This document shows, piece by piece, positions 56,565 to 64,000 of a stretch of 64,000 bases of DNA (positions within the stretch are counted from its first letter, which is position 1; the number at the start of each line of letters is the position of its first letter). The stretch spans positions 186,001 through 250,000 of the forward strand of contig NZ_AP026738.1 of the NCBI RefSeq assembly GCF_002157685.2, read 5' to 3'. Source of the DNA: Comamonas thiooxydans. GTDB taxonomy: Bacteria; Pseudomonadota; Gammaproteobacteria; Burkholderiales; Burkholderiaceae_C. A program made the translations under genes and the position numbers. The notes under the pieces are model-generated. The model searched no databases and was not told the origin of the DNA. It worked only from the letters and a program-made list of their open reading frames with translations.

Positions 56565-56587
56565 ACCGCTCTCCCAAGGACATCCGC

Positions 56588-57460
56588 ATGCACGATCTGG
56601 CGCGACAGGCCACTTCCTTTCTCTTCGTCCCCGCCACGCGGCCCGAGCGCCTGGGCAAGGCCCTGGACAGCGGCGCCGACATGGTCATCGCCGACTGGGA
56701 GGACGCCGTGTCCCCGGCCGACAAGGACGGCGCCCGCCAGGCGCTGGCCCAGGCCGTGGAAGCGCTGGAAGGCGCGGAACGCGCACGCTTGCTGGTGCGC
56801 ATCAACGCCGAAGGCACACCCTGGCATGCCGAGGACCTGCGCGTGCTGGCGCAGCTGGTGGAGCAGGGCGTGGCCGGCGCCATGGTTGCCAAGGCCGAGC
56901 GTGCCCAGACCCTGCATGCGGTGGCCCGGGCTGCGGGGGCGCAAGCGGCCTTGCTGCCCCTGATCGAGAGCGTGGCCGGCCTGGACGCGGCCGATGCCCT
57001 GGCTGCCGCGCCCCAGGTGGTGCGACTGGCTTTCGGCCACCTGGACTTTCAGGTCGATGCGGGCATGGCCTGCGGCGAGGACGAAGAGGAGCTGCTGCCC
57101 ATGCGCATGGCCCTGGTCCTGGCCTCGCGCCGCTCCGGCATTGGCGCGGCCGTGGACGGCGTGACCGTGGATACGCGCAACCCCGAACGATTGGCATTGG
57201 ACGCGGCACGCGCCAGGCGCATGGGCTTTGGCGGCAAGCTGTGCATTCACCCGGCCCAGGTGCAGCCTCTGCACGCCGTCTTCGACCCCGACCCCGCCAC
57301 CGTGGCCCACGCGCAGCGCCTGCGCCAGGCGCTGGCTGAGGCGGGCGGCGGCGTCTGCGTGCTGGACGGCCGCATGGTCGATGCGCCCGTGCTCCACATG
57401 GCACAGCAGACGTTGGCTCGTCACGCCTGGGCACAGCAGCGCATGCATCGCAAGACATAG
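56588..57460 (+). CDS. CitE-like lyase (HpcH/HpaI aldolase/citrate lyase family)
   Basis: Cleaves a beta-hydroxyacyl-CoA such as citramalyl-, malyl- or citryl-CoA. The 290-residue TIM barrel shows SFLFVPATRPERLGKALDSGADMVIADWEDAVSP at the start (CoA and metal region), LLVRINAEGTPWHAEDL, the Mg-ligand glutamate in LLPLIESVAGL and the C-terminal GFGGKLCIHPAQVQPL. With the hydratase and CoA-transferase this gives the three steps of itaconate breakdown to pyruvate and acetyl-CoA. The exact substrate is not shown by sequence. Confidence 0.9.
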   Translation: MHDLARQATSFLFVPATRPERLGKALDSGADMVIADWEDAVSPADKDGARQALAQAVEALEGAERARLLVRINAEGTPWHAEDLRVLAQLVEQGVAGAMVAKAERAQTLHAVARAAGAQAALLPLIESVAGLDAADALAAAPQVVRLAFGHLDFQVDAGMACGEDEEELLPMRMALVLASRRSGIGAAVDGVTVDTRNPERLALDAARARRMGFGGKLCIHPAQVQPLHAVFDPDPATVAHAQRLRQALAEAGGGVCVLDGRMVDAPVLHMAQQTLARHAWAQQRMHRKT

Positions 57461-57531
57461 TCTTATCAGACGTTGCCGGGTGCCGCGGTTTGCGCCAGAT
57501 TCATGCTGCTTCAAGACACAAAGGAAAGAGC

Positions 57532-58389
57532 ATGAACCAGGCTTTGGTATGCGTGGTGACGGGGGCCAGCCGTGGCGTGGGCCGTGGCGTGGCGCTGGCG
57601 CTGGGCGCGGCGGGGGCCACCGTCTATGTCACCGGGCGCAGCGTGAAGGAGGGCGACTCGCCCTTGCCCGGCACGGTGGGAAGGACGGCTGCCGATGTGA
57701 CGGCTGCCGGCGGCAACGGCATTGCCGTGGCCTGTGACCATGGAGACGATGTTCAGGTGGCAGCGCTGTTCGAGCGCGTGCGTCGCGAGCATGGCCGGCT
57801 CGACATTCTGGTCAATTGTGCGATTGCGATTCCCGATCCGCTGACCGTGCCCGGCCCGTTCTGGCAAAAGCCGCTGGAGATGACCGGACTGCTCGATGTG
57901 GGACTGCGCTCCACCTACGTGGCCAGCCATTTCGCGGCCGGCCTGCTGATCGCTGCGCGCGGCCTGGTGGTCAATATCTCGTCGGCAGGCAGTCGCTGCT
58001 ATATGCATGGGCCGGCCTATGGAGCGGGCAAGGCCGGCACGGACAAGATGAGCTTCGACATGGCCCACGATTTCAAGCCTGCTGGCGTGAGTGTGGTTTC
58101 GCTCTGGCCCGGACTGGTCAGGACCGAACGTTCCGAACGCGTCTGCGCGGCCGAACCCGACAAGTACGGCGATAGCTTCGACAGCGCCGAAACGCCGCAA
58201 TTCATAGGCCGGGTGGTACTGGCCTTGCATGGCGATGCCGACTGCCTGGAAAAGCGCTCTGGCGGCGTGTTCTATACGGCCGAACTGGCCAGCCAGTATG
58301 GCGTTCAGGACATCGATGGCGCGCAGCCTGCGTCGCCGCGCGCCTATTTCGGCGCGCCACCGGAGTTCAGCCCGGTGGTGGTCGAATAA
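57532..58389 (+). CDS. Short-chain dehydrogenase/reductase
   Basis: NAD(P)-dependent oxidoreductase of 285 residues. The cofactor loop is TGASRGVG (10-17), NCAIAI replaces the usual NNAG, and the catalytic pair is Tyr163-x3-Lys167 (AYGAGKAG) after NISSAG. It resembles the DHRS1-like subgroup. AAGGAAA precedes ATG 57532. It follows the CitE gene by 71 bp and may be the last gene of the run. Substrate unknown. Confidence 0.88.
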   Translation: MNQALVCVVTGASRGVGRGVALALGAAGATVYVTGRSVKEGDSPLPGTVGRTAADVTAAGGNGIAVACDHGDDVQVAALFERVRREHGRLDILVNCAIAIPDPLTVPGPFWQKPLEMTGLLDVGLRSTYVASHFAAGLLIAARGLVVNISSAGSRCYMHGPAYGAGKAGTDKMSFDMAHDFKPAGVSVVSLWPGLVRTERSERVCAAEPDKYGDSFDSAETPQFIGRVVLALHGDADCLEKRSGGVFYTAELASQYGVQDIDGAQPASPRAYFGAPPEFSPVVVE

Positions 58390-58472
58390 GCCGGTGCGCG
58401 TGACAGCACGCAAGAGCAGGGCCGCCGTGGCGACTACACTGCGGCCTTCCTTGTTTTTGCTGTACCCGGTCC

Positions 58473-58901
58473 GTGTCTGCTTCTGTCTCCCTTTCCCGCC
58501 GCTGCTGTCTGCATTTCTCCTTTTCGCTGCCCCTGGCCCTGGGCTTGTCGGCTTGTGCCACGACCACTCCTGAACAAAGCCAGGACGAGCTGATCCAGCG
58601 CTTTTACGCGCTGATGGCGGCCGGTGATTTCGACACCTGCATTGCCCTGATCTCGGCACGCAATATTTCCAGCGGGCAACTGGCGAGTTTTGAGCAAAAG
58701 CTGCGCCGCATGTTGACAGGCGCTAAGGGAATGATCGACTCCAAGGGCGGCCTGGCCAAGGTGGAAGTGGTGGAAAGAAAAGTTTCCGAGGAGGAGCAGG
58801 TCATCAAGCTCAGGGTGCTGGTCAGCTATCGCAATGGCAGCACCCGCCGCGAGCGCATCAATCTGGTCCAGGAAGAAGGCGTCTGGAAAGTGCTGCTGTG
58901 A
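58473..58901 (+). CDS. Small putative lipoprotein with a DUF4878/NTF2-like fold
   Basis: The 142-residue protein starts at GTG 58473 and has a lipoprotein signal ending LGLSAC (Cys28). The mature part looks like an NTF2-like single domain: QDELIQRFYALMAAGDFDTCIALIS, then beta strands ending VQEEGVWKVLL. Function unknown. Its TGA overlaps the ATG of the next gene, so the two are co-translated and may act together in the envelope. Confidence 0.75.
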   Translation: MSASVSLSRRCCLHFSFSLPLALGLSACATTTPEQSQDELIQRFYALMAAGDFDTCIALISARNISSGQLASFEQKLRRMLTGAKGMIDSKGGLAKVEVVERKVSEEEQVIKLRVLVSYRNGSTRRERINLVQEEGVWKVLL

Positions 58902-59488
58902 TGCTTGCGCGGCTGACAATGGCCGCTGTGATCGCTGTGTGGGCCTGCTGTGATGGCCTGGCTTTTGCAATGCCGCCATTGCCGCCGCAGGCTGCTCCTG
59001 GCGATCTGATCTTTCGCCGGGGGACGGAAAACGTCAGCCACCTGGTGCAAGCCGTGGACCGTGGTGACTTCAGCCATGTGGGCATGCTGGTGGGACGGCC
59101 CGGTCAGTGGCAGGTGTTGCATGCCACACCGTCCGAGCGCCCGGGTCAGGCGGATGCCGTGGTGCTGGATTCGCTGGATTTTTTTCTGGACGCTCGGCGC
59201 GCCCAGGCCTATCGCCTGTATCAGGTCGCTTCCGACCCCGACACACGTGAGCGGGCCGTGGCCTGGGCCATGGCGCAGCAGGGCAAGCCGTTTCAGCTAC
59301 AGGGAGACGCGGAGGCTCTGTATTGCACCACGCTGGTCTGGCAGGCCTGGCAGCAAGGCGGTATGGATCTCGGGGTGGTGTTCACCAAGGTGGAGCTGCC
59401 GGTGCTCGGCGGGCGCTACCTGCTGCCCGGCCAGCTGCTGCACTCATCCCGCCTGCGCCCGCTGACGCCCTTGCTGTCCTTGCACTAG
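58901..59488 (+). CDS. YiiX/YebB-like NlpC/P60-family cysteine hydrolase
   Basis: The 195-residue protein has a signal peptide (AVIAVWACCDGLAFA) and the permuted papain-like fold of YiiX/YebB proteins: PGDLIFRRG, His59 in FSHVGMLVG, and the likely nucleophile Cys142 in ALYCTTLVWQAW. In this subgroup His precedes Cys. Members may cut peptides, amides or lipid thioesters; the substrate here is unknown. ATG 58901 is preferred to GTG 58898 because TGATG couples it to the lipoprotein gene. It ends 9 bp from the convergent livF. Confidence 0.85.
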   Translation: MLARLTMAAVIAVWACCDGLAFAMPPLPPQAAPGDLIFRRGTENVSHLVQAVDRGDFSHVGMLVGRPGQWQVLHATPSERPGQADAVVLDSLDFFLDARRAQAYRLYQVASDPDTRERAVAWAMAQQGKPFQLQGDAEALYCTTLVWQAWQQGGMDLGVVFTKVELPVLGGRYLLPGQLLHSSRLRPLTPLLSLH

Positions 59489-59497
59489 GCCCGGACT

Positions 59498-60268
59498 CTA
59501 CACGCCCAGATATTGCTGGCGCACGGCCTTGTCGCCAGCCAGCTCGACCATGCTGGCTGTGTGCACGATCTGGCCTTTTTCCAGCACATAGGCACGGTCG
59601 GCCACGACCTCGGCAAATGGCAGGTTCTGCTCGCTGAGCAAGATGCCTATGCCCTGCGCCTTGAGTTCGAGAATCGTGCGTGCCATCTGCTCGACGATCA
59701 GCGGAGCAACCCCCTCGGAGGGCTCGTCCAGCAGCACCAGACAGGGCTGGCCCATCAGCGTGCGGGCCACGCTCAGCATCTGCTGCTCGCCACCGCTCAT
59801 GCGCCCGCCCAGGCGGTCAGGCATCTCGCCCAGGTTGGGGAAAAGCGTAAACAGTTTTTCGGGCGTCCAGTGCGGAACGGCCTGGCCATCGGGCCAGCGG
59901 CGAGGCTTTTGCTTGCCGACCTCGAGGTTCTCCAGCACCGTCAGTTCGGTGAAGATGCGGCGATCCTCCGGTACATAGCCCAGGCCGCGCTGCGCGATCT
60001 GGTGCGAGGCCTTTTTTTCCATCGCCTCACCCATGAAGCGAATGCTGCCCTCCCGGCGCGGAACCAGGGCGGCAATGCTTTTGAGCGTGGTGGACTTGCC
60101 CGCGCCATTGCGCCCCATCAGCGCCACGACCTCGCCGCGTCCCACGGCCAGCGATACCTGATGCAGGATATGGGCCGCGCCATACCAGGCGTTGAGGCTC
60201 TGTACTTCAAGCAATTTCGGGCTCTGTCCCTTATCCATCAAGCGCTGGTTGCTATGCATTTGATTCAT
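59498..60268 (-). CDS. livF: Branched-chain amino acid-type ABC transporter ATPase LivF
   Basis: Second ATPase of the Liv-type importer, 256 residues. Walker A is GRNGAGKST (52-60), the ABC signature RMSGGEQQMLSVARTL, Walker B CLVLLDEPSEGVAP and the switch histidine is replaced by Gln in LLSEQNL, normal for LivF. The start is fixed by ATGA overlap with livG. Family homology starts only near residue 19; residues 5-18 appear to be encoded by a copy of repeat family A. The ligand may be an amino acid, urea or an aromatic acid. Confidence 0.93.
   Translation of the reverse strand: MNQMHSNQRLMDKGQSPKLLEVQSLNAWYGAAHILHQVSLAVGRGEVVALMGRNGAGKSTTLKSIAALVPRREGSIRFMGEAMEKKASHQIAQRGLGYVPEDRRIFTELTVLENLEVGKQKPRRWPDGQAVPHWTPEKLFTLFPNLGEMPDRLGGRMSGGEQQMLSVARTLMGQPCLVLLDEPSEGVAPLIVEQMARTILELKAQGIGILLSEQNLPFAEVVADRAYVLEKGQIVHTASMVELAGDKAVRQQYLGV
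60214..60255 (-). repeat. Repeat family A, copy 6, inside the livF coding start
   Basis: On the minus strand ATAGCAACCAGCGCTTGATG is followed by GATAAGGGACAGAGCCCG. It keeps ATAGC, AGCGCTTG and TGGA-AAG at the spacings of copy 5 (51480). It encodes roughly residues 5-18 of LivF. Confidence 0.5.
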
Positions 60269-61026
60269 TGCTGTTTTTCAAGAACGAGGCCGGTACCGAG
60301 GTAGGCCTGCTGCACGCGCGCGTCGTCGCGGATGGCTTGCGGCCTGCCTTCGGCCAGCAGCTGGCCGCGCACCAGCACGGCCACACGGTCGGCCTGACCG
60401 AAGACCACGTCCATGCTGTGCTCGGTAAACAGCACGCCCATGCGGCGCTGCTGCGCCAGCTGGCGCGTCAGCTGCATCAGCGCGACACGCTCGCCCGGGG
60501 CCATGCCGGCAGTGGGCTCGTCCATGAGCAGCAGCAGCGGATCATGGGCCAGCGCCATGGCCAGCTCCACTCGTTTCACATCGCCATAGGCCAGGGCGCT
60601 GCAGGGGCGATCGGCCTGAGCTGCCATGCCCACCTGCTCCAGCAGGGCCAGGGCGTCGGAACGCCGGTGGCTGGCGGCACGCGGCCACCAGCTGAAGATC
60701 CTGCGATCGGCCGACAGCAGAGTCATCTGCACGTTTTCCACCACGCTGAGCGAGGCAAAAGTCTGTGCAATCTGGAAGGTGCGTCCCACGCCCTTGCGCC
60801 AGATGGCGCGCGGCGGCAGGCCGGTGATGCTCTGGCCATTGAGCAGCACCTGGCCGCTGTCGGGCAGCAACTGGCCGCCGACCATATTGAAGGTGGTGCT
60901 CTTGCCGGCGCCGTTGGGGCCGATCAGGGCCAGCAGCTCGCCTGCCTGCAGATCGAATGAGACCTGCTGCACGGCCTTCACGCCGCCAAAGGCCTTGCTG
61001 ACGTTCTGTACCTGCAGCAGCTTCAT
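60265..61026 (-). CDS. livG: Branched-chain amino acid-type ABC transporter ATPase LivG
   Basis: First ATPase of the importer, 253 residues. Walker A is GPNGAGKST (36-44), VGRTFQIAQTFASLSVVENV is the Q-loop area, ALAYGDVKRVELAMAL the signature (atypical YGD for SGG) and LLLMDEPTAGMAPGE Walker B, with the switch histidine in TEHSMDVVF. Both ends overlap neighbours as ATGA. The non-canonical signature is common in LivG. Confidence 0.94.
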   Translation of the reverse strand: MKLLQVQNVSKAFGGVKAVQQVSFDLQAGELLALIGPNGAGKSTTFNMVGGQLLPDSGQVLLNGQSITGLPPRAIWRKGVGRTFQIAQTFASLSVVENVQMTLLSADRRIFSWWPRAASHRRSDALALLEQVGMAAQADRPCSALAYGDVKRVELAMALAHDPLLLLMDEPTAGMAPGERVALMQLTRQLAQQRRMGVLFTEHSMDVVFGQADRVAVLVRGQLLAEGRPQAIRDDARVQQAYLGTGLVLEKQQ

Positions 61027-62936
61027 GTCCTTGTTCCTGCTTTGTCCTTGGCGCTCACGCGCGACCACAGCAGCTGCGCATAGCCTGCAATGCCCTGCGG
61101 AGCCAGCAGCACCAGAATCAGCATGGTCGCCCCCATCAGCGCGCGCCAGTATTCGGTGTTGCGTGCCACGGTGTCGTGCAGCCAGGTAAAGGCTGCCGCG
61201 CCCACCACGGGGCCGGCCAGTGTCTGCACGCCGCCCAGCAGCACCATCACCAGCGCATCCACCGATTTGGTGACCGACATGGCGTCGGGGGCAACACCGC
61301 CCTTGCTGAAGGCAAACAGGGCTCCGGCCAGGCCGGCAAACAGCCCGGCGATCACGAATGCCATCCACTGCACGCGGCGCACGTCGATGCCGATCGCATC
61401 GGCCCGCAGCGCCGAGTCGCGCGATGCGCGCAGCGCATAGCCCAGAGGAGAAAACAGCAGGCGACGCAGCAGATAGATGCCCAGTGCGCAGATGCCCAGA
61501 GCCAGCCAGTAGAACGCCGGGCCCTGCGATGCCCATTCAGGGGGCCAGACGCCGGTCAGGCCATTGCTGCCGCCGGTGAAGTCATCCCACTGAAAGACGA
61601 TGGCCCAGCTGATCTGCGCAAACGCCAGCGTCAGCATGGTCAGATAGACGCCCGACAGCCGCACGCAGAACCAGCCATAGAGCAGGGCGCCGGCAGCCGC
61701 GACCAGAGGACCGAGCAGCAGTGCGGCTTCCATGGGAAGATCCAGCGCGCGCACCAGCAGGGCCGCACCGTAGGCACCGAGGCCGAAGTAGGCCGCGTGG
61801 CCGAAGGAGTGCATGCCGCCAGGTCCGAGTATGAAGTGCAGGCTGCTCGCAAACAGGGCCGCGACAAAGATATCGGCCAGCAGCACGGTGGCATAGCTGC
61901 CGCCTTCGGCGGCGCCTGCCGCGAGCGGCAGCAGCACCAGCGCGCCGAGCAGGCCCAGCCATGCGGCCGTTGCGCCGCGCCCCGAGCGGCGCAATGGCTG
62001 CTCGGGCTCGCCAGCGTTGCGTGCCAGTGCCTGGGGCTTGCCCAGAAGGCCCCAGGGCCGCCAGATCAGCACCACGGCCATGACCAGGAACTCCACCACC
62101 AGGGTGAGCTTGGAGAACGACAGCTCGAAGCCCGCGATCTCCTGCACGCCCAGCCAGATGCAGACGGCCTTGAGCTCCGCCACCAGCAATGCGGCCATGA
62201 AGGCGCCCGGTATGCTGCCCATGCCGCCGACCACGACCACCACAAATGCGGCGCCAATGGTGAGCATGTCCATCTCTAGGCTGGCGGGCTCGCGCGGCAG
62301 CTGCAGCGCGCCGCCCAGGCCTGCCAGCAGCGTACCCAATGCGAAGACGGCGGTGAACAGCCAGGCCTGGTTGACGCCCAGGGCGCCCACCATTTCGCGG
62401 TCCTGCGTGGCGGCACGCACCAGGGTGCCAAAGCGGGTTCTGGTCAGTAAAAGCGTCAGGCCCAGGAGGACGCAAGGGCCGACAGCTATCAAGAACAGAT
62501 CGTAAGTGGGGAACTGGCGGCCCAGAATCTCCACCGAGCCTTCAAGCCCTGCGGCACGCGGGCCGAACAGTTCCTCGGGGCCCCACAGCCATAGCGCCGC
62601 ATCCTTGATGACCAGTACCAGCGCAAACGTGGCCAGGAGCTGGAATAGCTCGGGCGCCTTGTAGATGCGGCGCAGAAGCAGTGTCTCGGTCAGTGCCCCC
62701 AGTGCGCCGCAGGCCAGCGGAGCCAGCAGCAGCGCGGGCCAGAAACCGATATGGGGCGAAAGCCGGTCCACGCTGCTGTAGGCGATGAAGGCGCCCAGCA
62801 TGTAGAACGAGCCATGGGCGAAGTTGATGGTGCGGGTGACACCGAAGATCAGCGACAGCCCGACCGAAACCAGAAACAGCGACGATGCGCTGGCCAGTCC
62901 GTTGAGCAACTGGGCCAGCAGGCCGGATGCACTCAT
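61023..62936 (-). CDS. Fused LivH-LivM permease of the Liv-type ABC importer
   Basis: One 637-residue chain holds both membrane subunits. The N-terminal half (about 1-300) is LivH: LNGLASASSLFLVSVGLSLIFGVTRTINFAHGSFYMLGAF and GALGVNQAWLFTAVFALGTLLAGLGGAL. A linker near 315-335 (ARNAGEPEQPLRRSGRG) joins the LivM half (about 340-637): LGPGGMHSFGHAAYFGLGAYGAALL and ALRASRDSALRADAIGIDVRRVQWMAFVIAGLFAGLAGALFA. Both halves keep the EAA-type loop. ATG 62936 follows GGAG. It overlaps livG by ATGA. An attenuator separates it from the binding-protein gene. Confidence 0.92.
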   Translation of the reverse strand: MSASGLLAQLLNGLASASSLFLVSVGLSLIFGVTRTINFAHGSFYMLGAFIAYSSVDRLSPHIGFWPALLLAPLACGALGALTETLLLRRIYKAPELFQLLATFALVLVIKDAALWLWGPEELFGPRAAGLEGSVEILGRQFPTYDLFLIAVGPCVLLGLTLLLTRTRFGTLVRAATQDREMVGALGVNQAWLFTAVFALGTLLAGLGGALQLPREPASLEMDMLTIGAAFVVVVVGGMGSIPGAFMAALLVAELKAVCIWLGVQEIAGFELSFSKLTLVVEFLVMAVVLIWRPWGLLGKPQALARNAGEPEQPLRRSGRGATAAWLGLLGALVLLPLAAGAAEGGSYATVLLADIFVAALFASSLHFILGPGGMHSFGHAAYFGLGAYGAALLVRALDLPMEAALLLGPLVAAAGALLYGWFCVRLSGVYLTMLTLAFAQISWAIVFQWDDFTGGSNGLTGVWPPEWASQGPAFYWLALGICALGIYLLRRLLFSPLGYALRASRDSALRADAIGIDVRRVQWMAFVIAGLFAGLAGALFAFSKGGVAPDAMSVTKSVDALVMVLLGGVQTLAGPVVGAAAFTWLHDTVARNTEYWRALMGATMLILVLLAPQGIAGYAQLLWSRVSAKDKAGTRT

Positions 62937-62977
62937 GCTGCGTAGCTCCTGAAGCTCGACATAGTGTTTTCGGAGAT

Positions 62978-63007
62978 GAAAAAGCCACCTGCTGCAGTGC
63001 AGGTGGC
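62978..63007 (-). terminator. Hairpin with T run between the binding-protein gene and the livHM gene
   Basis: GCCACCTGC (62984-62992) pairs with GCAGGTGGC (62999-63007), a perfect 9-bp stem with a 6-base loop. Read on the minus strand TTTTTC follows. Partial termination would keep binding protein in excess over permease. Confidence 0.85.
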
Positions 63008-63030
63008 CTGGCATTTTCGCCGAAGCGGAA

Positions 63031-64000
63031 TCAGTTCGCAGTCGCGGGGCGCAGCTTCTTCACTTCCTCGTCCGTGGGCTGGTAGTTCTTGCCGTCGGCA
63101 TAGTGGTAGTTGACCAGCACGCCGCGTCCCAGCTTCTCGTCATAGGCGGTCTTGCCGATATAGGCGCCCATGGTGGACTGGTTGTCCTGTGCCCGGTAGG
63201 TGATGGGGCCGAAAGGCGTGGAGACTTCCAGGCCCTTGAAGGCCGCAATCAGCTTTTCGGTGTCGGGGTCACCCTTGGTCTTGCGCAGGCCTGCGGCAAT
63301 CGACTGTATGGCGTTGTAGCCCACGATGGTGCCCAGGCGCGGGTAGTCCTTGAACCTGGCCTGATAGGCCTTGAGGAAGGCAGCATGCTCGGGGGTGTTG
63401 ATGGAATACCAGGGGTAGCCGGTCACGGTCCATCCGATAGGCGCTTCCTTCTTGAGCGGATCCAGGTATTCGGGCTCTGCCGTCAGCAGGCCCACGACTT
63501 CACGGCCCTTGAACAGGCCGCGTGTATTGCCTTCGCGCACGAACTTGCCCAGGTCGGTGGCGAACAGCACGTTGAAGATGGCATCGGGCTTGGCGTCAGC
63601 AAGCGCCTGCACGACGGAGCCGGCGTCGATCTTGCCCAGCGCAGGTGCCTGCTCGACCACAAACTCGATATCGGGCTGCCTGGCCTTCATCAGCGTCTTG
63701 AAGGTGGCAACAGCGGACTGGCCGTATTCGTAGTTGGGGTAGACGATGGCCCAGCGCTTCTTCTTGAGCTTGAGTGCTTCCTCCACCAGCATGGCGGTCT
63801 GCATATAGGTGGAGCCGCGCAGACGGTAGGTGTAGTGATTGCCGTCGGCCCAGACGATTTTGTCGGTCAGCGGCTCGGAGGCGAGGAAAAAGCGCTTTTT
63901 CTGCTTGGCGTAATCGGTCAGTGCCAGGCCCACATGCGAGAGAAAACTGCCCGTGAGCACATCGATCTTTTCGCGCGTGTAGAGCTCTTCGGCGGCACGC
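63031..64000 (-). CDS. Liv-type ABC transporter substrate-binding protein, N-terminus outside the window
   Basis: Periplasmic binding protein of the importer encoded downstream. The frame is open to the last base, so about 320 residues are visible and the signal peptide is missing. LTGSFLSHVGLALTDYAKQKKRFFLASEPLTDKIVW, AIVYPNYEYGQSAVATFKTLM and PRLGTIVGYNAIQSIAAGLRKTKGDPD follow the type I periplasmic-binding fold. RAQDNQSTMGAYIGK near the end is frequent in amide-, urea- or aromatic-binding members. Ligand not determined. Confidence 0.9.
   Translation of the reverse strand, partial: RAAEELYTREKIDVLTGSFLSHVGLALTDYAKQKKRFFLASEPLTDKIVWADGNHYTYRLRGSTYMQTAMLVEEALKLKKKRWAIVYPNYEYGQSAVATFKTLMKARQPDIEFVVEQAPALGKIDAGSVVQALADAKPDAIFNVLFATDLGKFVREGNTRGLFKGREVVGLLTAEPEYLDPLKKEAPIGWTVTGYPWYSINTPEHAAFLKAYQARFKDYPRLGTIVGYNAIQSIAAGLRKTKGDPDTEKLIAAFKGLEVSTPFGPITYRAQDNQSTMGAYIGKTAYDEKLGRGVLVNYHYADGKNYQPTDEEVKKLRPATAN

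Overview
The window is high-GC, densely packed DNA from a betaproteobacterium of the family Comamonadaceae, most likely Comamonas (C. testosteroni group). The best single clue is the quinohaemoprotein ethanol dehydrogenase at 23437-25563. From memory it is almost identical to the crystallised type I enzyme of C. testosteroni. Several orphan Bug-type binding proteins, a Burkholderiales-type porin and two families of intergenic repeats typical of this group agree with this. I see no prophage, insertion sequence, CRISPR array, rRNA or tRNA. The window is chromosomal metabolism and transport with many local regulators.

Layout. 1-4092: end of an RND drug-efflux operon (permease, outer-membrane channel) overlapping alkB. 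4159-7784: homocysteine half of a split methionine synthase, an unrecognised Ala/Gln-rich protein and a porin. 8249-12667: biotin operon bioB-bioA-bioD-bioF. 12710-19002: a MocR regulator facing a BenE-type permease and yggS, then an argD-type aminotransferase and alanine racemase, giving with BioA and BioF six PLP proteins in about 10 kb. 19124-22008: lplT, an EamA exporter and an AmiS/UreI channel. 22124-27098: an AAA-less AcoR-like regulator divergent from the PQQ ethanol dehydrogenase and an aldehyde dehydrogenase, an alcohol-to-acid pathway. 27154-30403: a ProQ-domain protein and glcF/glcE. 30536-33036: torF-glnK-amtB with a sigma-54 promoter and an NtrC enhancer, an ammonium-limitation operon.

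33412-37588: a cytoplasmic sulfatase and two Bug proteins facing a MarR regulator. 37673-42548: comM, a LysR/MFS pair and nitronate monooxygenase. 42680-48481: a catabolic unit of beta-keto acid cleavage enzyme, LivK-type binding protein, carnitine-dehydrogenase-like enzyme and feruloyl-CoA-synthase-like ligase, facing a Crp/Fnr regulator whose expected start codon is ATC. 48501-58389: a LysR regulator facing a long run of Bug, MaoC-type hydratase, acyl-CoA dehydrogenase, class III CoA-transferase, MmgE/PrpD, Bug, CitE-type lyase and SDR. The hydratase/transferase/lyase trio resembles itaconate or C5-dicarboxylate catabolism. 58473-59488: a lipoprotein and a papain-like hydrolase. 59498-64000: a Liv-type ABC importer with a fused LivH-LivM permease and an attenuator hairpin after the binding-protein gene.

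The most promising undescribed material is the 49.5-58.4 kb dicarboxylate-like cluster, the BKACE cluster, TorF as first gene of the NtrC-controlled ammonium operon, and the two dispersed repeat families, one copy of which appears to encode the start of LivF.
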